8,951 nucleotides of DNA, taken from positions 1 to 8,951 of the forward strand of contig JAEDFR010000094.1 in assembly GCA_016297945.1 (NCBI GenBank), given 5' to 3'. The DNA is from Lachnospiraceae bacterium. Its GTDB lineage: Bacteria; Bacillota; Clostridia; Lachnospirales; Lachnospiraceae. Made by a program: the position numbers and the translations under genes. The notes under the pieces were generated by a model, which saw nothing but the letters and a program-made list of their open reading frames with translations, ran no database searches and was not told the DNA's origin. Below are positions 1 to 6,517 of the stretch, piece after piece. Within the stretch, counting starts at the first letter, position 1; every line of letters starts with the position of its first letter.

Positions 1-112
1 CAATTTATTGCGAATTTAGTACTGCTACGTTGATATCCAAGTGAGAACGCGTCTGGGAGCAGAATATATATAATCGTGCGGATGCACAAAAGAGAGTAGG
101 AGATTTTAAAAT

Positions 113-1348
113 ATGAGAAAACCGGAATTGTTAATTCCTGCAAGTAGTTTGGAAGTGTTAAAAACAGCGGTAATGTTTGGCGCTGATGCGGTATATATCG
201 GTGGGGAGGCTTTTGGTCTGAGGGCAAAAGCCAAAAATTTTACACCGGATGAAATGAGAGAAGGTATTGCCTTTGCGCATGAACATGGGGTAAAGGTGCA
301 TGTAACGGCCAATATTCTTGCTCACAACTATGATTTGGAAGGTGCGGCAAAGTATTTTCGTGAATTGGCAGAAATCAAACCGGATGCAATTATTGTAGCG
401 GATCCTGGAATGTTAATGTTAGCAAAGGCTAATTGTCCGGATGTTGAAATTCATATCAGTACACAGGCTAACAATACGAACTACATGACCTTCCGCTTTT
501 GGTATGATCAGGGAATTCGGCGTGTGGTTTGTGCCAGAGAACTTTCTTTGGCAGAAATCAAGCAAATCCGTGAAAACATTCCAAAAGATATGGAAATTGA
601 ATGTTTTATCCATGGAGCCATGTGCATTTCTTATTCCGGTAGATGCCTGCTTAGCAATTATTTTACCGGCAGGGATGCTAATCATGGAGCCTGTACGCAT
701 CCCTGCCGTTGGAAATACGCAGTTGTGGAGGAAAGTCGTCCCGGTGAATATCTTCCGGTATATGAAAATGAACGTGGAACCTATATATTTAATTCCAAGG
801 ATTTATGTATGATTGAGCATATTCCCGAAATGATTGATGCCGGTATCGACAGCTTTAAGATTGAAGGGCGAATGAAAACGGCTCTTTATGTGGCGACGGT
901 TGCAAGAACTTATCGCAAGGCCATTGATGCTGCCCTGCAGGGAAAAGAGAAATTTGAAGAGATTCTGCCCTGGGCAGGAGAAGAAATCTCCAAGTGCACA
1001 TACAGACAGTTTACGACCGGTTTTTATTTCGGAAAGCCGGATGAGACTACCCAGATCTATGACAGCAATACTTATATCAATGAATATATTTATTTGGGAA
1101 TTGTCAACCAGATAGAACAGAATGCGGTTTATATTGAGCAGAGAAATAAATTCAGTGTGGGAGAAACGATTGAAATTATGAAGCCGGATGGAAGCAACGT
1201 AGAGACAAAGGTGGTCTCTATCCAAAATGAAGAAACCGGTGAAATGATGGAAAGTGCTCCTCATCCGCAACAAAAACTGAGAGTGGAATTGGATCGGCCG
1301 GCATCTGTATATGATTTACTACGAAAGAAAGCGCCTGATCAAGAATGA
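113..1348 (+). CDS. trhP2: U32-family tRNA 5-hydroxyuridine synthase, TrhP/YrrO-like
   Basis: This 411-residue protein belongs to the 'peptidase U32' family. Characterised members of the TrhP branch are not proteases; they hydroxylate U34 of tRNA using prephenate and an iron-sulfur cluster. The family signature lies at residues 163-181 (ECF, HG, then C171 and C178), followed by C194 and C198. These four cysteines fit the proposed cluster ligands. A conserved KIEGRMK segment is at about 249-255. The N-terminal part reads as a TIM-barrel-like fold starting with a PELLIPA strand, and residues of about 325-405 form the small beta-rich C-terminal domain. The length matches B. subtilis YrrO (about 420) rather than the shorter YrrN. 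The start is supported by TAGGAG at 97-102, ten bases before the ATG. No O-methyltransferase or YrrN partner is visible in the short upstream stretch. The family call is firm; the exact tRNA role is inferred from homologs. Confidence 0.88.
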   Translation: MRKPELLIPASSLEVLKTAVMFGADAVYIGGEAFGLRAKAKNFTPDEMREGIAFAHEHGVKVHVTANILAHNYDLEGAAKYFRELAEIKPDAIIVADPGMLMLAKANCPDVEIHISTQANNTNYMTFRFWYDQGIRRVVCARELSLAEIKQIRENIPKDMEIECFIHGAMCISYSGRCLLSNYFTGRDANHGACTHPCRWKYAVVEESRPGEYLPVYENERGTYIFNSKDLCMIEHIPEMIDAGIDSFKIEGRMKTALYVATVARTYRKAIDAALQGKEKFEEILPWAGEEISKCTYRQFTTGFYFGKPDETTQIYDSNTYINEYIYLGIVNQIEQNAVYIEQRNKFSVGETIEIMKPDGSNVETKVVSIQNEETGEMMESAPHPQQKLRVELDRPASVYDLLRKKAPDQE

Positions 1349-1373
1349 CGTGAGGCATAAAAAGAGAACATTC

Positions 1374-1403
1374 TTGACCGTGGTTTAGATACTCTGCTAT
1401 AAT
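1374..1403 (+). promoter_or_regulatory. Sigma-A promoter for the glnN leader
   Basis: TTGACC (1374-1379) and a perfect TATAAT (1398-1403) are separated by 18 bp. Transcription would start near 1410, about 300 bases ahead of glnN. It is the best promoter match between the two genes. Weaker pairs lie further down, such as TTGAAA at 1460 with TATATA at 1484, but they overlap the proposed RNA fold. No good promoter follows the terminator at 1539-1570, so glnN transcription probably has to read through that terminator. Confidence 0.7.
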
Positions 1404-1409
1404 AGCAGA
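1393..1409. promoter_or_regulatory. Palindrome over the -10 box, candidate operator
   Basis: TCTGCTATAATAGCAGA is a perfect 8+1+8 inverted repeat with the TATAAT box at its centre. No T-run follows, so it is not a terminator. In addition, ACCGTGG occurs at 1377-1383 and again at 1417-1423, exactly 40 bp apart and flanking the palindrome. A repressor binding here would block polymerase directly. The identity of any regulator is unknown, and the sequence does not match a GlnR operator that I can recall. Confidence 0.35.
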
Positions 1410-1470
1410 AGTGTGAACCGTGGCCGGGATTAAATTTTTTTAAAAATATACTTGCATTTTTGAAAAAATA

Positions 1471-1570
1471 AGAGTATCTTATCTATATAAAATAGAAAAC
1501 GGTGTTGAAGCCACCGACATAAGATATTTTGAACGATGAAGTTCCAACCGTACGGTTCGGAACTTTTTTT
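1471..1570 (+). promoter_or_regulatory. Structured attenuator or riboswitch-like leader of glnN
   Basis: The RNA can form a 12-bp closing helix (1471-1482 with 1519-1530, two G-U pairs). It encloses a CTAT/ATAG hairpin (1483-1486 with 1492-1495) and a CGGTG/CACCG hairpin (1500-1504 with 1512-1516, loop TTGAAGC). Together these make a three-way junction. Directly after it, GAAC (1531-1534) can pair with GTTC (1541-1544) around the six-base loop GATGAA. That pairing would consume the left arm of the intrinsic terminator at 1539-1570, so the two folds exclude each other. Such terminator/antiterminator switches control nitrogen genes in several Firmicutes. The fold was worked out by eye; the ligand or protein, if any, is unknown, and I recognise no named riboswitch class. 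Alternatively, 1410-1570 could be a free small RNA of about 160 nt. Confidence 0.5.
1539..1570 (+). terminator. Intrinsic terminator upstream of glnN
   Basis: AGTTCC pairs with GGAACT and AACC pairs with GGTT around a GTAC loop, with one bulged C at 1558. Seven T residues follow (1564-1570). It lies 136 bases before the glnN start and downstream of the leader promoter. It can therefore act as an attenuator for glnN, besides ending any read-through from the U32 gene. Confidence 0.8.
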
Positions 1571-1582
1571 ATTTTCGTAACG

Positions 1583-1616
1583 TATCAGATGAATGCATTA
1601 TAGGTAACATCTGATA
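1583..1616 (+). promoter_or_regulatory. Second leader hairpin before glnN
   Basis: TATCAGATG (1583-1591) and CATCTGATA (1608-1616) are perfect 9-bp complements around a 16-base loop. They lie between the terminator and the glnN ribosome-binding site, and no T-run follows. It could protect the read-through mRNA or serve as an operator. Further down, CTCC at 1676-1679 is complementary to the GGAG of the glnN ribosome-binding site (1694-1697), a weak possible block on translation. Confidence 0.4.
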
Positions 1617-1706
1617 ACTGCATAATCAGAGGTGGAACAGATTTGCGGGACTTGTCACGGTGTTTAAAATATCAGCTCCCAATAAAAGGAAAAGGAGATA
1701 TGAAAA

Positions 1707-3818
1707 ATGAGTGAAGTTATGAACGTCGAAGAAATCTTCGGAAAAAATGTATTTACCCTTGGTAAAATGAAGGAACGTCTTCCCAAAGATGCCTTCAAAG
1801 AGGTAAAGAAGGTCATGGATCAGGGTGGAGAGCTTTCCATGGCAACTGCTAATGTTGTTGCAAAAGCAATGAAGGACTGGGCTGTTGAAAATGGTGCAAC
1901 ACACTATACACATTGGTTCCAGCCACTGACCGGTATCACTGCAGAAAAACACGATGCATTCGTTACACATCCCGATGAAATGGGAAAAATGATTACTGAG
2001 TTTTCCGGAAAAGAATTGATTAAAGGTGAGCCCGATGCTTCTTCTTTCCCATCCGGCGGACTTCGTGCAACCTTTGAAGCCAGAGGATATACAGCATGGG
2101 ATATTACTTCTCCCGCATTTTTAAAAGAAGCTGCAACAGGTGCTATTCTTTGTATCCCCACAGCATTCTGTTCATATACAGGTGAAGCACTTGACAAAAA
2201 AACGCCTTTGCTTCGTTCTATGGAAGCAGTTTCCAAACAGGCACTTCGAATTGTAAGATTATTCGGTAACACAGCTGCAACAAAGGTGACTGCATCTGTT
2301 GGTCCTGAACAGGAATATTTCTTAGTAGATGAAAAATTATATAAACAGCGTCCCGACTTAATGTTTTCCGGACGTACCCTTTTCGGAGCCCTTCCTCCGA
2401 AAGGACAGGAAATGGAAGACCACTACTTTGGCGTTATCCGTGAGCGTGTTGGCGCTTATATGAAAGATTTAAATGAAGAACTTTGGAAATTAGGTGTAAC
2501 AGCTAAAACACAGCACAACGAAGTTGCTCCTGCTCAGCATGAGTTAGCTCCGATTTACGAAACAGCAAATATTGCTGTAGACCACAACCAGTTAGTTATG
2601 GAGACCATGAAGAGAGTTGCCGTTAAGCATGGCATGAGATGTCTTTTACATGAAAAACCCTATGCAGGTGTAAACGGTTCCGGTAAACATGATAACTGGT
2701 CTATTACAACCGATAATGGCGTGAATTTATTGGATCCCGGTGATACACCGAATGAAAACATCCAGTTTTTACTTGTACTTGCCTGCATTATGAAAGCGGT
2801 TGATACGCATGCAGACCTGCTTCGTCAGTCAGCTTCTGATGTTGGTAATGATCACAGACTTGGTGCCAATGAAGCACCTCCGGCTATTATCTCCATGTTC
2901 CTTGGAGAACAGCTTGAGGACGTTGTAAAACAGCTTGTTGAGACAGGTAGTGCCGATTCTGTAAAACAGGGTGGAAAACTGGAAACAGGTGTATCCACAT
3001 TACCTGATTTGCAGAAAGATGCAACAGATCGTAACAGAACATCACCGTTTGCTTTTACCGGTAATAAATTTGAGTTCCGTATGGTTGGTAGTGCCGATTC
3101 TATCGCAGGCCCTAATACAACCTTAAATGCAATTGTTGCAGAAGCATTCTGTGAAGCAGCAGATATTCTTGAAAAAGCTGATGATTTTGATGCTGCTGTA
3201 CATGATCTGATTAAAGAATATATGACTAAACACCAGAGAATTATTTTCAATGGCAACGGTTATTCTGATGAATGGGTTAAAGAAGCTGAGAAGAGAGGAT
3301 TGCCGAATATTAAATCCATGATTGAAGCTGCATGCACCATCACAGATCCGAAAGCAGTTGCTCTGTTTGAGAAGTTTGGTATTTATACAGAGGCAGAATT
3401 AAAATCACGTGAAGAAATCATTTATGAGACCTATGCAAAATCAATCAATATTGAAGCATTAACGATGATTGACATGGCCGGCAAACAGATTATTCCTGCA
3501 GTTGTAAAATATACAAAAGTATTAGCTGATACCATCAATGCTGTTAAGGCAGCAGGTGCAGATGCTTCTGTCCAGACGGATTTATTAAAACAGGTTTCCA
3601 AAAAATTGGAAGCAATGCAGAAAGCATTGGTAAAATTACAGAAAGCAGAAGCAAAAGGATCTGCTATGACAGATGTCAAAGAGCAGGCATTCTTCTATAA
3701 AGATACCGTTATGGTAATTATGGCTGAGCTCAGAAAACCAGCTGATGAATTGGAAATGATTGTAGATAAAGAATTATGGCCCATTCCTACATATGGTGAA
3801 TTAATGTTTGAAGTCTAA
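1707..3818 (+). CDS. glnN: Glutamine synthetase type III
   Basis: This 703-residue cytoplasmic enzyme forms glutamine from glutamate, ammonia and ATP, and is the main ammonia-assimilating step in many gut Clostridia. The length is typical of GSIII (about 690-730) and far longer than GSI. Residues 1 to about 165 are the GSIII N-terminal domain, including SFPSGGLRATFEAR (113-126). The catalytic core shows GPEQEYF (199-205, metal-binding glutamates), HNEVAPAQHE (270-279), NGSGKHDNWS (323-332), GNDHRLGANEAPP (380-392) and an RNRTSPFAF segment (442-450). A helical C-terminal domain follows, with a coiled-coil-like stretch at about 624-650. All expected active-site motifs are intact. AAGGAG at 1692-1697 is nine bases before the chosen ATG; the ATG at 1700 gives only a four-codon frame. 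It is probably transcribed alone behind the long leader and ends at the terminator at 3855-3889. Confidence 0.97.
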   Translation: MSEVMNVEEIFGKNVFTLGKMKERLPKDAFKEVKKVMDQGGELSMATANVVAKAMKDWAVENGATHYTHWFQPLTGITAEKHDAFVTHPDEMGKMITEFSGKELIKGEPDASSFPSGGLRATFEARGYTAWDITSPAFLKEAATGAILCIPTAFCSYTGEALDKKTPLLRSMEAVSKQALRIVRLFGNTAATKVTASVGPEQEYFLVDEKLYKQRPDLMFSGRTLFGALPPKGQEMEDHYFGVIRERVGAYMKDLNEELWKLGVTAKTQHNEVAPAQHELAPIYETANIAVDHNQLVMETMKRVAVKHGMRCLLHEKPYAGVNGSGKHDNWSITTDNGVNLLDPGDTPNENIQFLLVLACIMKAVDTHADLLRQSASDVGNDHRLGANEAPPAIISMFLGEQLEDVVKQLVETGSADSVKQGGKLETGVSTLPDLQKDATDRNRTSPFAFTGNKFEFRMVGSADSIAGPNTTLNAIVAEAFCEAADILEKADDFDAAVHDLIKEYMTKHQRIIFNGNGYSDEWVKEAEKRGLPNIKSMIEAACTITDPKAVALFEKFGIYTEAELKSREEIIYETYAKSINIEALTMIDMAGKQIIPAVVKYTKVLADTINAVKAAGADASVQTDLLKQVSKKLEAMQKALVKLQKAEAKGSAMTDVKEQAFFYKDTVMVIMAELRKPADELEMIVDKELWPIPTYGELMFEV

Positions 3819-3831
3819 TCAGGCATTGAAT

Positions 3832-3922
3832 CGGACATCATAAAGATTTATTTCAGGGCAGGGTTGCAAAACCGCAATTCTGCCCTTTTATATGTTCCTG
3901 ATATTGTCTGTTTTGATGTCCG
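3832..3922. repeat. Inverted repeat enclosing the glnN terminator
   Basis: CGGACATCA (3832-3840) and TGATGTCCG (3914-3922) are perfect 9-bp complements with 73 bp between them. The terminator hairpin at 3855-3886 sits inside. On RNA this would be a long-range stem that exists only if transcription passes the terminator. On DNA the arms could be two binding sites. The role is unknown. Confidence 0.5.
3855..3889 (+). terminator. Intrinsic terminator of glnN
   Basis: AGGGCAG (3855-3861) pairs with CTGCCCT (3880-3886), and an inner GGTT/AACC helix strengthens it. A short T-run of four follows (3886-3889). It lies 36 bases after the glnN stop codon. Confidence 0.75.
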
Positions 3923-3976
3923 GAACGATGAAATAATAAAACTCACCTGGAAAAAGTAAAAAAATGAAATTTATGC

Positions 3977-4005
3977 TTGCTTTTTTTATATGAATTGTGT
4001 ATACT
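3977..4005 (+). promoter_or_regulatory. Promoter of tRNA-Gln
   Basis: TTGCTT (3977-3982) and TATACT (4000-4005) are 17 bp apart. Transcription would begin near 4012, only a few bases before the mature tRNA 5' end at 4018. This shows that the tRNA has its own promoter rather than depending on glnN read-through. Confidence 0.7.
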
Positions 4006-4017
4006 AACAAATGTTGA

Positions 4018-4090
4018 AGCGCTATCGCCAAACGGTAAGGCAACGGACTCTGACTCCGTCATTTTCCAGGTTCGAATCCTGGTAGCGCTG
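4018..4090 (+). tRNA. tRNA-Gln (anticodon CUG)
   Basis: The cloverleaf is complete. The acceptor stem is AGCGCTA (4018-4024) with TAGCGCT (4083-4089). The D arm is GCC/GGC with the GGTAA loop. The anticodon arm is ACGGA/TCCGT (4043-4047, 4055-4059) with loop CTCTGAC, so CTG at 4050-4052 is the anticodon and reads CAG codons. The T arm is CCAGG/CCTGG (4066-4070, 4078-4082) with loop TTCGAAT. The discriminator is G (4090), as usual for Gln. The next bases are CTA, so CCA is not encoded and must be added afterwards. Two oddities are visible. The first pair is A1-U72, where bacterial tRNA-Gln usually has U1-A72. The variable region has six bases (CATTTT) instead of the usual five. The stems are otherwise perfect, so it should be functional. 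Confidence 0.95.
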
Positions 4091-4093
4091 CTA

Positions 4094-4130
4094 AGAGCTA
4101 TTCATTTAGAAATAAATGAGTAGCTTTTTT
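4094..4130 (+). terminator. Intrinsic terminator of tRNA-Gln
   Basis: A 13-bp helix (4096-4108 with 4113-4125, one T-G pair) is closed by a GAAA tetraloop. Its right arm runs straight into six T residues (4125-4130). It begins a few bases after the tRNA 3' end and separates the tRNA from the membrane-protein gene downstream. Confidence 0.92.
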
Positions 4131-4177
4131 CATATTTTATGTTCCGTATTATATATTGATATCTACACAGGAGAAAA

Positions 4178-5776
4178 ATGAATAACTTAAAGAAACTTTT
4201 ATGCCAAATAAACAAAAATTACAAAATACTGATTTCTGTTCTATTATTACTTTTTATTCTGTTTGAAATCATTCGAATGAATCTCTTTTATATAGATTTA
4301 ATTAATGATTCGGATATAGCTGCGGAATATTTACTTGCGAAAGTCCAGAGCGGAGAAAAATCTTTCTTTTCGCCGAACTGGTATTACTCATACGATATTC
4401 GTGTTTTGTTCTTACAATTTGTTGCATCTTTTCTGTTCTTATTTACTTCCAATTATTATGTTGTAATGGGATTTACCAATATCATTTGGACTATTTTTTA
4501 CGGTATGTCCTATGTGTTTATGCTCAGTAGTGCAAAGGTGAAAAGGGAAAATATCATCATGACTCTTCCTCTTGTACTAACTGCGTTTTCCAAAAGAACG
4601 ATTTACTATATGTACGGAGGTGGATTTTACATTCCGTATTTAACCTGGATTTTTGTTTGTGTGGGCCTCTTGATTTTAGGTTCCCGGCTGGATAAAAAGT
4701 GCCCGATGTATTTAGCTTTATTATCCGTAATAAGTTTCTTGCTGGGTCTGGGAGGATTCCGATATATGGCGATTTTATTCCTGCCAATGTTCCTTGGATG
4801 TAGTTTCCTGTTTTTCCTTGAAAGTGAAAAATTATCTCGCAAATTTTGGAAACAAAGTCGCTATTTCTCTTATGTTATAGTTTCTTTTATTTCGATGGTT
4901 TGTTCTGCTATTGGATTTTTGATTAACCAGTCGTATATTAAATTCCACTATCCTTTAGCAGATATGGGCGATCGTGATTTTGTTCAAATGGCAGATTTGG
5001 CGTCTCATTTTCAGTCGCTTAGTGCATCTTTTGTACAGGCATTTGGATATAATGGTGGTGCGGATTTGTTCTCACCTCGTGGAATTTCAAACTGCTTCTC
5101 ATTTTTGTTCTTTATTCTTTTTGTATTTGCTGTTTGCAAACTGTATAAGATGGCAAAAAAAGACGCCATAGACAAGGAATTATCCGTTCTGCTGTTTATT
5201 GGAATTGCCTGCTTTATTGTCATTTGTTTTATTTTATTATTTACGGGAGATATTGCGGATATTCTATACAAATATGTCATTCACTCTTTTATTTTCACAG
5301 TGATTACCATAGCGGTATATTTGAATTTGGAAAAAGAAACCCTTCAAAAAAAATTATATTTATTAGGTATTATATGTATTGTTATTGTATTAAATAAAGT
5401 CAGTTATGATTCGACGCTTACTTCCGATAATGGTTCTCTTGGAAGAAGGGGATATGTAAATTTTCTGGTAGAGGAAGGTTATACATATGGTTATGCAAGT
5501 TTTTGGGATTGCGACATTACAACATTTATGTGTAATAATGATACGGAGGTGGTTCCGCTATGGCAGACCTCGACTTTGGAACCTTATTACTGGCTTGCAA
5601 GAAAAGATATCTTCGATAAAGAGTATAATGAAAACGATGAGTTTTTTATTCTGTTGTCAAAAGGTGATTTGCAGGGATTTATAAATGCAGGACATGATCA
5701 AAATGGCAAATTGGTCTATGAAGATGATTTATATACAATTTATCTTTTTGATGGAAAAGGTTTGGACTTTCAATAA
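4178..5776 (+). CDS. Polytopic membrane protein, possible GT-C-type glycosyltransferase
   Basis: I do not recognise a named family for this 532-residue protein. One hydrophobic helix (about 17-35) is followed by a polar segment with NDSDIAAE (43-50). Many further helices then run to about residue 407 (roughly 80-118, 125-170, 177-215, 230-250, 305-325, 335-355, 365-382, 392-407). The last 125 residues are polar and contain aromatic-rich stretches, probably an extracytoplasmic domain. An acidic motif just after the first helix, many membrane spans and a C-terminal soluble domain are the layout of GT-C glycosyltransferases, whose first-loop Asp is catalytic. This is inference from architecture. 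AGGAG at 4169-4173 stands four bases before the ATG, a short spacing. The upstream promoter is weak (AT-rich, 4141-4165). It converges with the GT2 gene, with nine bases between the stop codons, which hints at a shared surface-glycan or glycosylation role. Confidence 0.75.
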   Translation: MNNLKKLLCQINKNYKILISVLLLLFILFEIIRMNLFYIDLINDSDIAAEYLLAKVQSGEKSFFSPNWYYSYDIRVLFLQFVASFLFLFTSNYYVVMGFTNIIWTIFYGMSYVFMLSSAKVKRENIIMTLPLVLTAFSKRTIYYMYGGGFYIPYLTWIFVCVGLLILGSRLDKKCPMYLALLSVISFLLGLGGFRYMAILFLPMFLGCSFLFFLESEKLSRKFWKQSRYFSYVIVSFISMVCSAIGFLINQSYIKFHYPLADMGDRDFVQMADLASHFQSLSASFVQAFGYNGGADLFSPRGISNCFSFLFFILFVFAVCKLYKMAKKDAIDKELSVLLFIGIACFIVICFILLFTGDIADILYKYVIHSFIFTVITIAVYLNLEKETLQKKLYLLGIICIVIVLNKVSYDSTLTSDNGSLGRRGYVNFLVEEGYTYGYASFWDCDITTFMCNNDTEVVPLWQTSTLEPYYWLARKDIFDKEYNENDEFFILLSKGDLQGFINAGHDQNGKLVYEDDLYTIYLFDGKGLDFQ

Positions 5777-5785
5777 TCCCGTCAA

Positions 5786-6490
5786 CTATATTCTTCGATT
5801 TAATTCTATAAAATCTTTCATAGCCTTCTGCCCGATTGACACAATTTTTCGGAGGTTGATAGAATTCACACCTCCCTGTCTGGGCCGGAAGGTGATTGGA
5901 AGATATTTTACTTTACAATTCTTTTTTGCAAAAATTACCGAGATTAATACATTTGTGAGATTAAAATCATTGGGAATATATTCCATATATTGAGCTAAAA
6001 CAGATGCTTTCATCAGTCGGAAAGGTGTGTTTGCATCCGGAATCCATTGATGAAAACAGAGAAATAGTACAAATTTCAGAATCTTGGTAACAAATTTACG
6101 TGAAATACCATCTTCGCGTGAAATGCGATTTCCAATCAGCATATCATATTCAGCACGTTGGTCGTAAAACAATTGAAATTCTGCAGGAATAGTCTGACCG
6201 TCAGAATCTGTTTGAAAAATGTAATCCGCACCTTCTTTTAAGGCATACTTATATCCGTATAGGATTGTAGCTCCGTGGCCGCCGTTTGGCTTTGTGAGGG
6301 GAATCAACTGGGGACGTGAAGCAGCTTTTTGTTGCAATATTTCATAGGTGTGATCTTTACTACCGTCATCAATAATAATCAGTCGGCTTAAAGGACCGGT
6401 TGCGGTTACGATGTTGTACCAGTCATCGATGACCTGCCCGATGTTTTCTTCTTCATTATAAGCCGGAATGATAAAGTATATTTTTTCCAT
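5786..6490 (-). CDS. DPM1-like family 2 glycosyltransferase (polyprenyl-phosphate sugar synthase type)
   Basis: This 234-residue protein has a GT-A fold typical of enzymes that move a sugar from a nucleotide donor to a polyprenyl phosphate at the cytoplasmic face. It opens with IIPAYNEEENI (7-17). IIIDDGS (38-44) binds the nucleotide, and NGGHGA at 69-74 follows. TDSDGQ (94-99) carries the metal-binding DxD-type residues D95 and D97. FRPRQGG (201-207) is the usual late basic motif of the DPM1 group. It lacks the C-terminal pair of membrane helices found in GtrB-like relatives; the only hydrophobic stretch is near 136-147. It starts 27 bases after the GT-C gene on the same strand, probably in the same transcript, behind a GGAAAGG ribosome-binding site placed close to the ATG. 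The context suggests it makes the lipid-linked sugar for that membrane transferase. The donor sugar cannot be read from the sequence. Confidence 0.87.
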   Translation of the reverse strand: MEKIYFIIPAYNEEENIGQVIDDWYNIVTATGPLSRLIIIDDGSKDHTYEILQQKAASRPQLIPLTKPNGGHGATILYGYKYALKEGADYIFQTDSDGQTIPAEFQLFYDQRAEYDMLIGNRISREDGISRKFVTKILKFVLFLCFHQWIPDANTPFRLMKASVLAQYMEYIPNDFNLTNVLISVIFAKKNCKVKYLPITFRPRQGGVNSINLRKIVSIGQKAMKDFIELNRRI

Positions 6491-6504
6491 GAACCTTTCC
6501 CAAT

Positions 6505-6516
6505 CTAGTATACTAG
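6505..6516. repeat. 12-bp palindrome between the two glycosyltransferase genes
   Basis: CTAGTATACTAG is a perfect 12-bp inverted repeat in the 27-bp gap between the GT-C stop codon and the GT2 start codon. It has no loop and no T-run, so it is not a terminator. It may be a protein-binding site, a processing site or chance. Confidence 0.3.
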
Positions 6517-6517
6517 C

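Noticed and set aside
1..112. Tail of an upstream gene
   Set aside because: Short open stretches end at 33 and 44, but they are too short to identify. TATAAT at 69-74 has no partner -35 box.
803..1273. 156-codon minus-strand open frame inside the U32 gene
   Set aside because: It is a shadow of the coding strand, with no ribosome-binding site or recognisable domain. The other antisense frames inside glnN and the membrane-protein genes were rejected for the same reason.
1460..1489. Second promoter TTGAAA-18-TATATA in the glnN leader
   Set aside because: It overlaps the proposed closing helix and its -10 match is weaker than the TATAAT at 1398. It remains possible if the RNA fold is wrong.
1500..1544. 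ANTAR dual-hexaloop antitermination motif
   Set aside because: The first hairpin has a seven-base loop and the second loop (GATGAA) lacks the conserved A at position 1. The competing-terminator layout is similar, but the motif is not met.
1628..1665. T-box-like sequence (AGGTGGAACAG followed by GCGGGAC) before glnN
   Set aside because: There is no following terminator, no recognisable stem I with a specifier loop, and it lies too close to the start codon.
3981..3987. T7 tract before tRNA-Gln taken as a terminator
   Set aside because: No hairpin precedes it; the tract lies in the spacer of the tRNA promoter.
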